Shown here: one piece after another, positions 39,325 to 51,042 of the stretch
Numbering within the stretch: the stretch's first letter is position 1
Layout of the letters: each line of letters begins with the position of its first letter
From: Pardosa pseudoannulata
Taxonomy: Eukaryota > Arthropoda > Arachnida > Araneae > Lycosidae
Direction: 5' to 3'
DNA: 64,000 nt
NCBI GenBank assembly: GCA_032207245.1
Contig: CM063509.1
Location: forward strand, 97,679,412-97,743,411
Made by a program: the position numbers and the translations under genes
Notes under the pieces: generated by a model
What the model was told of the DNA's origin: nothing
Databases searched by the model: none
What the model saw: the letters and a program-made list of their open reading frames with translations, nothing else

Positions 39325-39495
39325 GAGGCTGAACAACGGCCGAGTGGTTAGGGTGCTGGCCTTCAGAACCAGAGTTCGTGAGTTCGAATCCCACTGTGGC
39401 ATGGATGTTCGTATCCGTTTAGAATCGGCTTTAAGCTGTAGGTCCTGGTCTCATTAGCCCCCACGTTGCAAAAAAGTAGACCTAGCACTCCAAAC
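39325..39495 (+). mobile_element. SINE family A, best-preserved copy
   Basis: Clear tRNA-like head with an A box (CGGCCGAGTGGTTAGGG), the hairpin CTGGCCTTCAGAACCAG and a B box (GAGTTCGAATCCC). The body follows and the terminus is CACTCCAAACC. Target duplication CAATTGTAAAA at 39314-39324 and 39496-39506 is perfect over 11 bp. Confidence 0.92.
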
Positions 39496-39506
39496 CAATT
39501 GTAAAA

Positions 39507-41053
39507 AAGATGGATATAAAAAATAAATGAAAAGCTATTACACCCTAAAATATTGAATTTTGGAAATGATCACTCAGCTCTGTTAGTTTATTTGAATTAA
39601 AATTGACAAATGGTAAGAAGGAAAAAAATAACCTAAAGGCTATTATATTACTACTATTAACAATACAATATAATATAATCAAAATAAAATTTTTAAAAAG
39701 ACAATTTATAGGGAGCATTGTTGATGATTACATGCATGAATCAGTTATCAGATGACCATTACCAGCTCTGTTAAGGCTAATCTCAGAAGATAAAGCATGG
39801 ATGCATTTGGAAATTGAGTTCTGTACTGATTTTTAAGGAGTTTTATTGAAGATAAAATTATAGAGCTATGAAACAATTTAACAAAAGCTTTCACTATCTG
39901 CAAAGTATAAAACACCTGGTCTAGATAAGTAACAATTTGGTTACATTGATAAAACTTGTGGCAATTTTCAACTTATTCAGTACTGTTTTAATATGGCTGT
40001 AGTAACAAAGTCGAAATAACATCAAGTTTAGTTTGTGATCATTTATCTTAATTATTCTTATTAAATATTAATTTAAATGCATTCATTCTTTTTTGCTTCC
40101 TTCTAGTATTGTAATGGCAAAAAAAAAAATTTTCCAGATTTTAACAGCATTATCCATTTTGACCATTCCTGAATCAATTTTGATTAGTTTCGGTGATATC
40201 TGCATGTATATATGTAAGTACCTCGCAAAACTTAAGAAGTAAAGTAGAAGTAAAACTTAAGCTGTAAAAAGTTTAAAGTTTGCATTTAGGACTAATTGAC
40301 TACCCACACTGCAGACTGTTGTTACACCTAATTGTGAACCTCCCTTTTGGATTGCAATCCTCACTCCTTAAAAAATTCTCAGCATCATGGATATTAACTC
40401 TGCTATTCACTGTTATACGGTACTACTCAGAGAAACAAAACTAGCGTAAAACTTAAAGAGAATGTATGACTGATTTAATAGGCATCAATATGTGTATAAT
40501 ATCAGAATCATTTTATTTTACAGAAGGCCATTAATATTGGGTGATCATAATTTAAAAATAAATTTCTGCTATATATTTTTATGAGCACCAATGGCTTCAT
40601 TAAGTTAAAAACTGATCAAAAATAAATTAGGAGATGCAATTGTTCATTTATTATTTATTACATAGTGCAGAAACTTTCTATATTTCATCCTTAAAAAATT
40701 GAATAACTATTTATAAAAGATATGAAACATTATCTAACAAAAGAAGAAATCTAGTAGTTTTAATTAATATCGATCAAAAGGAAAAAATATTTATGTGATT
40801 CTTAAGATAATCCATTTCATATTACTGACAAGCAGCAACTAATAACCACTGAATCTAGAAACAGCTTTGAGGAATGGTAGACCTCAGTATTTATTTGGCT
40901 TTAATTTATGCATGTCAGTCAATTTGACTGGCTTAAATATGAAAGCTTTGTATTAGTTATTAATTCCGTAATTACAATATCTTACATCTATCTTTTAGAA
41001 TTATTACCTGATATAAAAGATGTTGATGAGAAATGGATTTTTGCAACTTTCTT
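39507..41053. other. Intergenic, nothing seen
   Basis: AT-rich. No repeat family, RNA gene or coding region recognised. Confidence 0.5.
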
Positions 41054-41103
41054 TTCAGTATAAATGAGTCTTGATTTTAAAATCAAGACTCATTTATACT
41101 GAA
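41054..41103. repeat. Perfect 50-bp palindrome without spacer
   Basis: A 25-base arm beginning TTCAGTATAAATGAGTCTTG is followed immediately by its exact reverse complement, with the centre at 41078/41079 (TTTT|AAAA). Flanking bases do not continue the symmetry. Confidence 0.95.
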
Positions 41104-43146
41104 GGTATGTTATTTTCTCATTTTCCACGAAAAACGATACTCTCCGATACTCTGACTCAGATACATTTTGTTCCCAGGCCCTAATTCAATTTTTATGCCC
41201 CATTCTCCTAATTTATAACGATGAATTAATATCATAATCATATTCCCATAAAAATTATAATACTAAATTATTAGAAAGATTTTGAATATTATTCTGTTTC
41301 TATTTTCTTCATTATTTATAAATATAAAACTAGTAATTGAATCAGAAGTTAAATAAATAGATACCAGAAACAATACATAAGAAAATACATTTATTGATTT
41401 GATAGCAAAAGAATACAAAATAATATTTAGTTATGCTAATATGAAATCAATTACTTTTGTGTGTAAATTCCCAGATAACTCTGAACTAGAGAGCTTGGCC
41501 TAGAAATGTCAGGCTCAGGCCGAGGCATTGATAGCCAGGGAATAAGGTAGGTAAGTAGGTTTAATAGCCAGGATAACAGCTTTTGGAAACGTCTCAAAGA
41601 TAAAATGCAGGACCATACAGTAGATTTTCTCAATATGAAGCAAATAATCAAAATGCTCCCCCTTAAAATGTTACGATTCCACTGCTTATGTCATCTTTTT
41701 ACGAGGCTGCCTGATGCGGCTGCTTATCTACGTCTTACTACGGCACGACCTTGGATCGATGGGTAAAATATAATGATTTATACCTATTGTTTAGCATTAA
41801 GTCGAGAAGAAGTTTTAAGAAATGCAATGCAGTACGGGTGGTTTAGATTGCTACCATAATGCGGCCGAACATCTTGTATCATACTCTTGTTACTACTGCT
41901 CAAAAATCGTGTCGATAGTTCAACTGAGTGCTAAATAAAATTGTTCTAATTTTGGTTTCCCTTCATCTTTAATAAAGGCTATTTGTAAGGGGCTTTCTTC
42001 TTGTTAAGTCTCTCGACTGGTTTGAAAATGTTGTCTCTCATCTTCGAATATTAGGATAACAATTAGGAATTCCATAATCAGGGACACACAAATTATGAAC
42101 TTAACCAAGGAAGGCTGCAGAGTCTTGTCAGCCTTGAATTAACTCACTTAATCAGCAAAAAGAAGAATTTTTAACCCATGGATGAATAGGTTACAATATT
42201 TCTTTGATATTTTATAATTTAACTATGAGGTTTTGTGTATTTTCTTCTTTTTACGATTGAATATATTACATGTTTTACATCTATGATCACGAACTAGCAT
42301 ATAGATACGATCAGAATTATAAATCTAGTAATAAAAATTAATTTTTTCTCGTCGTTTCTTTACAGAATTATATTATAAAAACCTCTCGTGATCGATTTAG
42401 GATCACTTTGGGTTCTGAGGGTTATTTTGATCTAGTTTATGAATTAAAAATGTTGATACAGTCCTGCAGAAATAGCTAGTCCATAGTTTTAAATACATTT
42501 GTTGTTAGTTTAAAGAAATTTGATATGATATCTACTTTTAATAAAACATTTTTGTATTTATCTTTCAAAATTTAATATTTCTCTTACGAATGAAATATAT
42601 CGATATAAAGGTATCGATTTATATTAGAATCATCATTGTTTAATTATTCGATCTCGTTTTCCCTTTAAACTGAAGTGATATGAATCATGTTTGTTTGTGT
42701 GTCAGTTTTCTCTCTTCACGCATTAGTAGTTTTATGCGGCTAAACAGTCGGAAAACCTTCAGTGTCTGATCTGCGGTAGCATTATGTGATGGAGATGCTT
42801 TATTTCTCATCTCTGAAAACTGGTATGCGTCGTGTGAAATGTCACCGTCCTGCTATATTTGAAAGTGATGTTGTTCGCTTCTCCTATCACCGAGTTTGCA
42901 CTCTTAGGGTGTTATTAATATGAGGGAGTGTGCAATGTACGCTAATCCCTCATTTTCATCTGTAAGATTGTAAATTTAAGAAATCATGCCTGATTGAAGT
43001 TTTTAATGCATGTTAATTTTTTCATCAACTGAAGAATTTTAGAAATACACGACAAATAATGCATTAAAGAGTTTTGTATATTACCCGGTGTTTATTAGGA
43101 TCTTCTTGAACATGTGGACAGTACATGATATTTCTGTTTAATATAG
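41104..43146 (+). promoter_or_regulatory. Probable promoter/5' UTR region of the MTSS1-like gene
   Basis: Upstream of the coding exon at 43153. From about 41650 to 42960 the DNA has visibly more CpG than its surroundings. A possible noncoding 5' exon could end at the donor-like CATCT|GTAAGA at 42962 and splice to an acceptor-like TTAATATAG ending at 43146. This is inference; no core promoter motif is certain. Confidence 0.35.
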
Positions 43147-43152
43147 TTTACA

Positions 43153-43230
43153 ATGGAGATGGAAACTGTGGTTGAAAAAGAGTTTACTGCTCTAGGCGGT
43201 TTATTTCAACACATTATAACCGATTTGAAG
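43153..43230 (+). CDS. MTSS1: First coding exon of an MTSS1/MIM-like I-BAR protein (26 codons, partial gene)
   Basis: The frame contains METVVEKEFTALGGLFQHII followed by TDLK, then the donor gtaaat. It lines up with the start of vertebrate MTSS1 (MEAVIEKECSALGGLFQTII...). In this family these residues form the first turn of the I-BAR (IMD) domain that bends membranes and binds actin regulators. The start has a good context (A at -3, G at +4). A second Met two codons on matches the vertebrate start, so either may be used. The next exon was not seen before the window ends, implying a first intron of more than 20 kb. MTSS2 is equally close; arthropods generally have one family member. Confidence 0.86.
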
Positions 43231-46200
43231 GTAAATATTTTATATCTTAAACTGAATACTGCTTTTTCTCAATGCAATCTTATTGTTTCTATTTAAAGTG
43301 TTTTCCCATCAATTAAGTTATTTTTTTAAATTCACTAGAAGTGTTTTTGGTCATTTAGAATCGTACAAGTTTTAGTTTTTCCTTGAAATGTTAAGATTAA
43401 AATTTTTAAACCATTAACAAAATACGAGTATTTTTTATTTAAACTTGTTTGAAAATATGTATTTTTAATTTGAATGTGAATACAAAATGAGCATGTTCTT
43501 TTACAATAAATATTATTACCATGTAAAACTTAATTATTTTTTTAGGATATGTATATAGATTGTTAAAATATGTGGGAATATGCAATGCATCAAGTACCAT
43601 ACATTTTCCCCTTTAACTGGTTCTTATAATAATATAGCATTGCTGTATTCTTCTACATAATGGCTCATTTCATCTTGCAAATCATATGATCAGAATCATT
43701 AATTTTTAAATATTTTTTTGTCATGTATTTACTTTCAGTTATAATTTATAATGTTACAATATGAAATAAATATAAAATAGTTGTCATTTAATTTCCAGTA
43801 ATGTAGTTCATATAAAATGAGCAATATATTTCTAGTAACAAAAATATAAAGTTTGTTACAAGCATACATATTGTTTTATATTGTTTTCACATAGATAAAA
43901 TTTAATAAGTATGAACACTTTAAGTATTATTATTTTTTTTTTGGCAGGTGTTCATAATCTCTGTTTATGCTAGTTTATTATAATCCTTTTTAATGTCTAA
44001 CTGTTTTTATTCAAAAGATGCAACACATACAACTTTGTATAAAAAGTTTGATGATTTCATAAGAATTATTTTGGTTTTTTTATGCATATAATTTGTTAGT
44101 TTCTTAAGAAAAAAGGATAAAATAAAGATTTTTTTTTGTATTTTTTCTTATCAGTTAATAAAAAAGAATAAAATGTAAATAGATACTGTTTAAATTTTTC
44201 ATCATAAAATCTTTTTGCTTTTAAATTGTCTGGTAAGATACTTTTTCATCTTTGCACATTATGTAGGATGTTATTTTTATTAAGTTATATTTATTCATTA
44301 TTATTTAAAATATTTTTAATAGTGGTCATATGGTATCATAATGTAATTGCCTTTTTTTTCATCATAAGATGTTTTTACTTTTTAATTTTCTGATAAGATA
44401 CTTCCATTTCAGTTTTGCACATTATGTATGGTAGAATTTTATTTTATTGAGTGTTAAGCTGTCAACACACACATATATATGTTTACATTATTATTATTTA
44501 AATTATTTTTAGTAGTTATTTTATGCTATAATAGAATCACATATTTTTAAGACATAATTGTTATAATAGGTGTGTATCGCAGTATATAATACTATAAATA
44601 TCTTGCATTATCAAAGATTTAACTATTTGATTATTAAAAGTTTATGAACATTTTAAGTATTAATTTATAGCCTCTATACATTTGTTCATTCTTAACCTTC
44701 TTAAGTTCCCTAGAGATTATTATATTATCAGGAAATATAGATCTTTTAATATATTTATTTATTTGAATTGTTTATTTGAATATGTTAATTTAACTATCAA
44801 AATTAAGATAGGACAAAATTTAACATTTTGTATATCTTTTGGTGCGATCTGTATTAAATGTTTATAATTTCTTAATTTCCATCTAAAATTAAGTAAAACA
44901 ATTAAAGATTATTGTAGAAAAGAAATGAACATTTCTATTTAAAATTTTTACAAAATATTTCTTTTAACATAGAATTATATAATAAACAGGGATGAAAAAT
45001 AACTTCAAAAATATCATGCTTATGTTGTAGGCAATAGAAGGAACTAAAAAGTAATAAATATTTAAATAATACTTCTTAATAAATGGATATTTAAATATAC
45101 ACTTGATGCATTTATAACAATAAAGAAAATATTCTGGTAATTTAATGCTTTTATATAAAAGGAAGGGAAAAAATTATTAGCAGGCTTTTGTATACATTTA
45201 TTTCTTTGATAGTAGTTTTTATTCATTGCACAAATTAATCAGTTGAAAATATTTTTTGTATTAAATAATCTAAAAGGTGATTACAATTTAGAATATACAA
45301 ATAAAAAAACTATTGTTACTAAATAAGTATTCATTCCCATAGTTATTTTACAATTTATCATAGAAACTATCATATAAATTTGTTAGTTAATTTATGCTTT
45401 GTTTAGAATTTAGCAGTAAAAATATTTCTTTAGTCTAGGGATGAGTTAAATATTTTGTGTAAGAGAGTAAAATAGAATTAATCTGTGAAACTGGAATTCT
45501 CCAATTTGAAAATATTTATTTGTGCTAGAAATGTCAATATATAAAGAGATCATATTTAATTTGCATCATGGGGTTCAGTAGACTTGGTTACTTTAAAAGT
45601 TTATTATTGAACTATGGATATTTAATTTTTACTTTGTAGTATATTTCCCTTCTATTTTTCATGTGTATATGAAAAAATGAGTTTTTTAAAATTGTGCAAT
45701 TATTTGTCAATTAGATATGTCATAAACAAAAAAATTTATTTTCATCTGGAATATGGCATAAATGAAAGACTGATATTTAATTTGCAATGTTATCCAAGAC
45801 TTAGTTTAAAGATGATTTTATTACTTGGGATTTTTTTTCACCCAGGAATTAATGAGTGTGTAAAAGTGAATATATAAAGAATTAAGCAGTTATTTACCAA
45901 TTAGACTTACTTGTCACATACAAAAATATTTATTTTCATCTGGAATATGGCATTAAATGAAGGTCTCATATTTAATCTACAATATTATCTGAGACTTAGT
46001 TATAAAGATTTTTATCATTTGGGATTTTCTTTTTTAGCCAGGAATATATAATTTTGGATGAAATTGTTGATAAGTTTTTAATACCCGTAGATTAAACAGC
46101 CTTAGAAAACAGAGCCAAAATTTGTATCTTGTTTTTTTGGGGGGTAAATTGTAAGTTGCTACCAAAAGGTAGGTAATTAAAGTAGATAAGCTGCTTTGAT

Positions 46201-46250
46201 ATATATGCCACATGTTTGATATAAAAATAATGAAAATTCATTGGATAAGG
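43231..46250. other. Start of MTSS1-like intron 1, with two local tandem duplications
   Basis: AT-rich. 44199-44360 and 44361-44530 are diverged tandem copies of a ~162-bp unit (CATCATAAAATCTTTTTGCT versus CATCATAAGATGTTTTTACT). 45735-45870 and 45929-46050 are diverged copies about 194 bp apart (both with TTCATCTGGAATATGGCAT), with a weaker third copy near 45540. No gene. Confidence 0.6.
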
Positions 46251-46705
46251 CAGTGGTTCTCAACGAGGGGAACTTAGTTTGGGCCACAGGGTAGGGAAGT
46301 GATATGAGTATATTTGTTCATTTAAAACTAATTATAAAACTTCGAAAAAAAATTATTAAATCGAATATACAGTTTGCCCCATTTGTACCAGTAATGAAAT
46401 GAACTTAATTGATGGCATCAGAATTAGTAAATTTCATCTCTTTAGTTATTAAGTGTTTAGAAGTTGGCCTCCCGAAGTTCAGTAAATAAATTTTCTCAAC
46501 TAATAAGTTTTTTGTGTTATTTTCGGATTCTCCTTCTTTTATCAGGGTTTACCACCATTTTCGATTTACATTTATTATTTATTTACAGAGTTGTCTAAGT
46601 ACGTACGAATGTTAGGTTTTTATCAGTAACTATGAATTTAGAAAAATTCTTCCGAGAGTTATTCGTCTCATATCATATCTCGCTTCCGCAAACGTTATCG
46701 TTTAA

Positions 46706-47234
46706 CCCTTTAGCGGACAGTGGTTTTGCAGCAAAACCTCCTGTTAAACATTTTTTTCTCTATTTTTTCTAGAAATATGAATGTTTTTTCGGTTTTTTAT
46801 GTTTTTGACATTTAAAACTTACAATAAATGATAGTACTATATTCAAATTTTTTTAAAATACATGTATTTAAACTTTCTGTACCTGGAAAGTTAGTAATTC
46901 GATTTTTTCCACTTATGACCCCAAACAAAAATATCTATTCAAGCAACACTTATAAATTATTAAACTATTTATTTATTTTACTTTTTAAGAACACTTATTT
47001 ATTGTTCTTCCAATATAATTAAAATTTTAAAAAGTATTATGTTCACAACGGGATGGATTTGTCAGTTACCCCCCGCCCCTCAATCCCTTTTACGGTATCC
47101 TCTAATGGAAACCCCTCTAGGGATTGTAAAGATTGTAAAATTTTAATACAATTTGCATTTATAAGGTGCATAGGTAATATTTATAAACTAATTTCATTAA
47201 ATTCCAAGAGTTTATGTAGGTGACCTTTAAAGTG
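46706..47234. mobile_element. piggyBac-like MITE inserted in the hAT element
   Basis: Flanked by TTAA on both sides (46702-46705 and 47235-47238). The ends are CCCTTTAGCGGACA and, on the other strand, CACTTTAAAGGTCA (10 of 14 match). No transposase. It resembles the ends of the element at 51043-52240. Confidence 0.58.
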
Positions 47235-47339
47235 TTAACGAGAAGAAATGTCCGTCATACAGTGCCTGTAAATACAGTGAAATCGTATCGTTTTTTCAGA
47301 AACATCTTTAAAGTGTTACTCCTGACAAATAAAATAAAA

Positions 47340-49650
47340 TTTTGTCGTTTTTGAGCGAACGTCAGAGACAAGTTTCAGAAGGAGCCGCAAACTCATCACT
47401 AAAATCAAAGGATTGATAGCCTCTTACGATATATCAAAATTGATTGCCAAATCGGAGGAAACTCATACTATCAACAAAGAGTTGAGGTTGCCGGCTGTGA
47501 AGGAAGTTTTAGAAATGGCTTTACATTATTCAGTCGCATCCATTGTCATGAAAAATGTCCATTTTAACAACGATGCAGTAAGACGACGACTTGATTAGAT
47601 CGCTGAAAACGCTGGAGTATTCTCCTTATGCAAACTTGTGATACATACTGAATTTTCAAGTCGATTAATCCATCTTGCTAAATAGGAGATTTTACTGTTT
47701 GTACATGTCCGATTTGTAAAGTAAGAAAAAATCATTTAAGAAATGCTTTTGCAAGAAGTTTGATGGCAGATGCTAAGTGCTATTTTTAATACCGTCAAAG
47801 ATTGATAAAACTATTCTTCTTGCGAACGTTGTTTCTGTTTTTATTGATGAATCTCCTCCAATGATGGGTCGTCACCACACTATTGCAGAGGTAAATACCA
47901 GGTATTTTAGCTGTTCGTTGCGGGGCTCGGACATAAATTAACTGTAAAAAATCTTAGCGGTCATTTACATATGTCATTTCTACTGCAAACAAAATTCGAA
48001 AAAATCATGTCAATGATTGATAAATCAGTCAACTATTTAAGGAGAACGATGAAGAATTCAATTGTTTTCTTGTATACACTGAGGTTTGCTGGGTCTGATT
48101 TAATAGGTTCTAAAATCTTTTCGACTTTAATTTCTCATAGGAAAGAACCTAGCTCTTAGAGAAAGGTAATTACAATTTAAGCTCGATGTTGCTTACATGA
48201 CCAATTTATTTACGAATTTCAGAGGAATAAATTTGCAACTTTAAGGTGACGGGATTGATTTGATTATAACAAAATCTGTACGTAATCTGTGCAGCCTTCT
48301 TTTGGCAGAATCATTACTGGTCTCCTTAATATCTGTCCAGGGGACATCTTTCTGTATCTAGGCTGACCACCAACCCGTTTGGCGTCTCCTGGTCCATACT
48401 GTTAAACTTAAAAGTTACCACGATCATCATTTTAAGAGAGAAAGCTCTCTTCGGGCTGAAAGTGAGAGTTGGGTGCAAAGTGAAGGTGAACATCTCTCCC
48501 TGGCCTGCTCTGTTGGGGCTGCTGCTTCGTTTTACGATCGGATCTTCTTTAGAACTGAATTATGGTCTTAAATTAACAAAAGCAGTACCAGGATTATCTG
48601 AGACTACTCACTTTTGAAAATATTAATAATATCCCCGGTGATCCGTTATAGATTTATGCAGAGGTAATGGCACTTCTAGGGTAGCGATTTGTTCATCAGA
48701 CAGGGGAGAAGTATTAGTAAGAGAATCTTAACTTCAGCTTAGTTTTTTGGACGGAATTGATAGCTACTAAAATGTTTTGAATTATTCCGCCAATGAGGAT
48801 GTCAATGTTGACATATGTATCCTAAGCAAATGCCGTAGTTTCATTCAGCACCTGGATGAATGGTAGTGATAGAACAATTGTTTAGCATTTCGGTTAAGAG
48901 TTCATAACTGGATATTTTAATGGGTTCTGTCACACCTGAATGTTTAAGGTCAGGAGATTACAGGTGGACTGGCCCTGGAGGACATCCTTAAGAGATCAAC
49001 TGATTTTGTGGGAACATTCTTCCTCGGAACTTGTCTCTTGGGGAAAGGTCTCCCTTATATGAGTGTTATGATTGTGCCATCCTGGTGCTACTTTGTTTGG
49101 GGCAAGTACTAAGCGCGATCAGACGACTTTTGATAGGTTTAATAGTTGTCGTCTTCATGCTGTAGGGCATATGCCAGGCCTTAAGTTTATCCTCTTTACT
49201 CAAATTTCAATCTCACTCCAGCCACTACTGCCCATACCTTAACATACATTTGTTGCCAGAAGAGTCATCTGTGTTCCAGTGTTGGTATAGTGACTCATTC
49301 TTTTAAAACATTTGGACTCATTGACTTTATCCATATGTTGCGGTTGATCATGTGGGATTACAAACAACTAAAATCTGTTTTGTCTTACTAAAGAAACTTA
49401 CTTTATAGAAGCAGAAATTTGGCCTCAACGAGTTCAGCCAGTTTTCAATCTTGCCGGATCTTCAGAAGAACAATGAAATCGCCTTCAATAATAAACAAGT
49501 TCAAAACTTTGAGTTTTTGCACAAGGACTTTTCTGGGCGTTTTGAGAATATTTTATCCCTGAAAGTTTCTCAATGAACCATGAACCCTTTTGTACATATC
49601 GAGATGTTCAGATTCAGGAAAAATTGGTCGAATTTTTTACTGATTAAGTT
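47340..49650 (+). pseudogene. Dead hAT transposase (SCAND3/ZBED-like)
   Basis: Fragments in family order: SEETHTINKELRLPAVKEVL and NDAVRRRLD (47450-47598), then FIDESPPMMGRHH (about 47850), corresponding to the CTDGAPSMLG-type catalytic region. Next are YMTNLFTNFRGINLQL (about 48195-48242) and FLHKDFSGRFENI (about 49515-49550). Stops and frameshifts separate them. 48250-49400 has no recognisable transposase and may include further insertions. Confidence 0.8.
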
Positions 49651-50280
49651 TTGAAAGTTAGTTTACAGAATGGTGATCGTCTCGAGAATTTTGGTTGCAC
49701 GGTAACCATTTCCTTCTATCCTGGACACTATCAACAAAATGTGCTAACTTCCTTCCCTTCCTTTTACCTCGACATGTGTAAATCGATGTTGTGGGAGAAT
49801 TAAAAAAGTTGTCTAGTTACAAAAGTAGTAACTAGACTAGTCTGTCTAGTTACAAAATAGATAAATCGACCCCAAATCGTCCAGGGAATGAATTTCCGAC
49901 TTTATCTCATTAAAATATTGAATCGAATGTCAAGAAACTGACTTTGAACCGTCAAGCATAACTATTCCACTGAAATGAGGGTACTTGATTGTTTCATTCT
50001 TCTTTTATATTGTAAAAAGTTCTTTTTTACAAAAGCAAAAAACTCTATAATAAATTATCTAACTAAAAAAATATTAAACAAGTTTTAAACATTTTAAATC
50101 ATTTATTTTTACGGTAGTCAAATAAACTGCAGTTACTTCCTGGGATACATGTATAGAGGTGAAACACACATTTGATATGTAAGATTGAAGAAAATAACTC
50201 AAAGACTTTGGCCTTTTCACTTGAATCCTGCCTTTTTCCTATACTCTTAATTACAGCAAAAAAGAAGGGAAGGGGTGCTG

Positions 50281-50310
50281 AATTTTTATTTATTTATTTA
50301 TTTATTTTTC
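50281..50310. repeat. (TTTA)n run
   Basis: Short tetranucleotide run (ATTTATTTATTTATTTATTT) just inside the right end of the hAT element. Confidence 0.85.
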
Positions 50311-50492
50311 TCCTCGGGGGAGGTATAAAAAGTTTGAGAACCTCTGAGATAAGCTATCCTGTTGTATACGCATCACATTATAAATTGACCTAATGAAACT
50401 CATTTTTAACCAAAATTATATACAGTTTAGTGAAACATAATATTTGTTACTTATATTTAATATAAATAACAGTATTAAAACGACTAAGAATT

Positions 50493-50493
50493 A

Positions 50494-50574
<81 letters not shown>
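50493..50574. repeat. (AC)n(TA)n compound microsatellite
   Basis: About 28 bp of AC repeat followed directly by about 54 bp of TA repeat. Confidence 0.95.
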
Positions 50575-50575
<1 letters not shown>

Positions 50576-50734
50576 CATTTCATGTACTATCTTATGTAAA
50601 TAGATTTCAGTAAACGTGTAAAAACAGTTCAGAATGAAAATATTAAAATTAATTTTTTCTAATGCACCCGGCAATATAGACAGATATCTTTATGCCAGAC
50701 ACTGCTGTGAAGCTGCTTCTCATTTTGCACCTCT

Positions 50735-51000
50735 CTCGGAGCACGTGTAGCTTAAGTAATGATACGGACGCGAGTAACATTGCTTGCTGAGTCCTTGTAG
50801 TTTAGAAATAGGAACCAAGTAGATGACCAACAGGCTTTGTCTGTCGCCACCAAAGGTATCATTTGGGAACTAGGTGACTACGAACCTATTTTACGAGCCC
50901 CTGTCACTATTAAAAACACAGCAAATCTTTGGTCAGTTCGAGACTCGAACTACATCCCTCCAGTTATGAGATCGACCCCTTTGCTAACTGAGGTAAATTA
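50735..51000 (-). mobile_element. SINE family B copy
   Basis: On the minus strand the head reads CTCAGTTAGCAAAGGGGTCG, then CTCATAACTGGAGG (CAT anticodon-like) and a B box (AGTTCGAGTCTCG). The body includes TCTAAACTACAAGGACTCAG, the counterpart of AAATTACAAGGACCTACTTG in the copy at 20905. Confidence 0.72.
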
Positions 51001-51042
51001 AAATAGTAATAGAATGATATTTTGATTAAGTGTGAAGTTTAA

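Larger units (their letters stand above)
46251..50346 (+). mobile_element. Old hAT transposon, about 4.1 kb
   Basis: Left end CAGTGGTTCTCAACGAGGGG and, on the other strand, right end CAGAGGTTCTCAAACTTTTT. Outside them are GGATAAGG (46243-46250) and AGATAAGC (50347-50354), an 8-bp duplication with two mismatches. The interior carries a decayed transposase (about 47340-49650) and an inserted piggyBac-like MITE (46706-47234). The size fits a once-autonomous element. Confidence 0.78.

Noticed and set aside
39330..39400. Sequence resembling a tRNA gene (A and B boxes, anticodon-like loop).
   Set aside because: It is the head of SINE family A: the same body and terminus follow in every copy, and target duplications enclose the whole unit. 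The acceptor stem is not complete.
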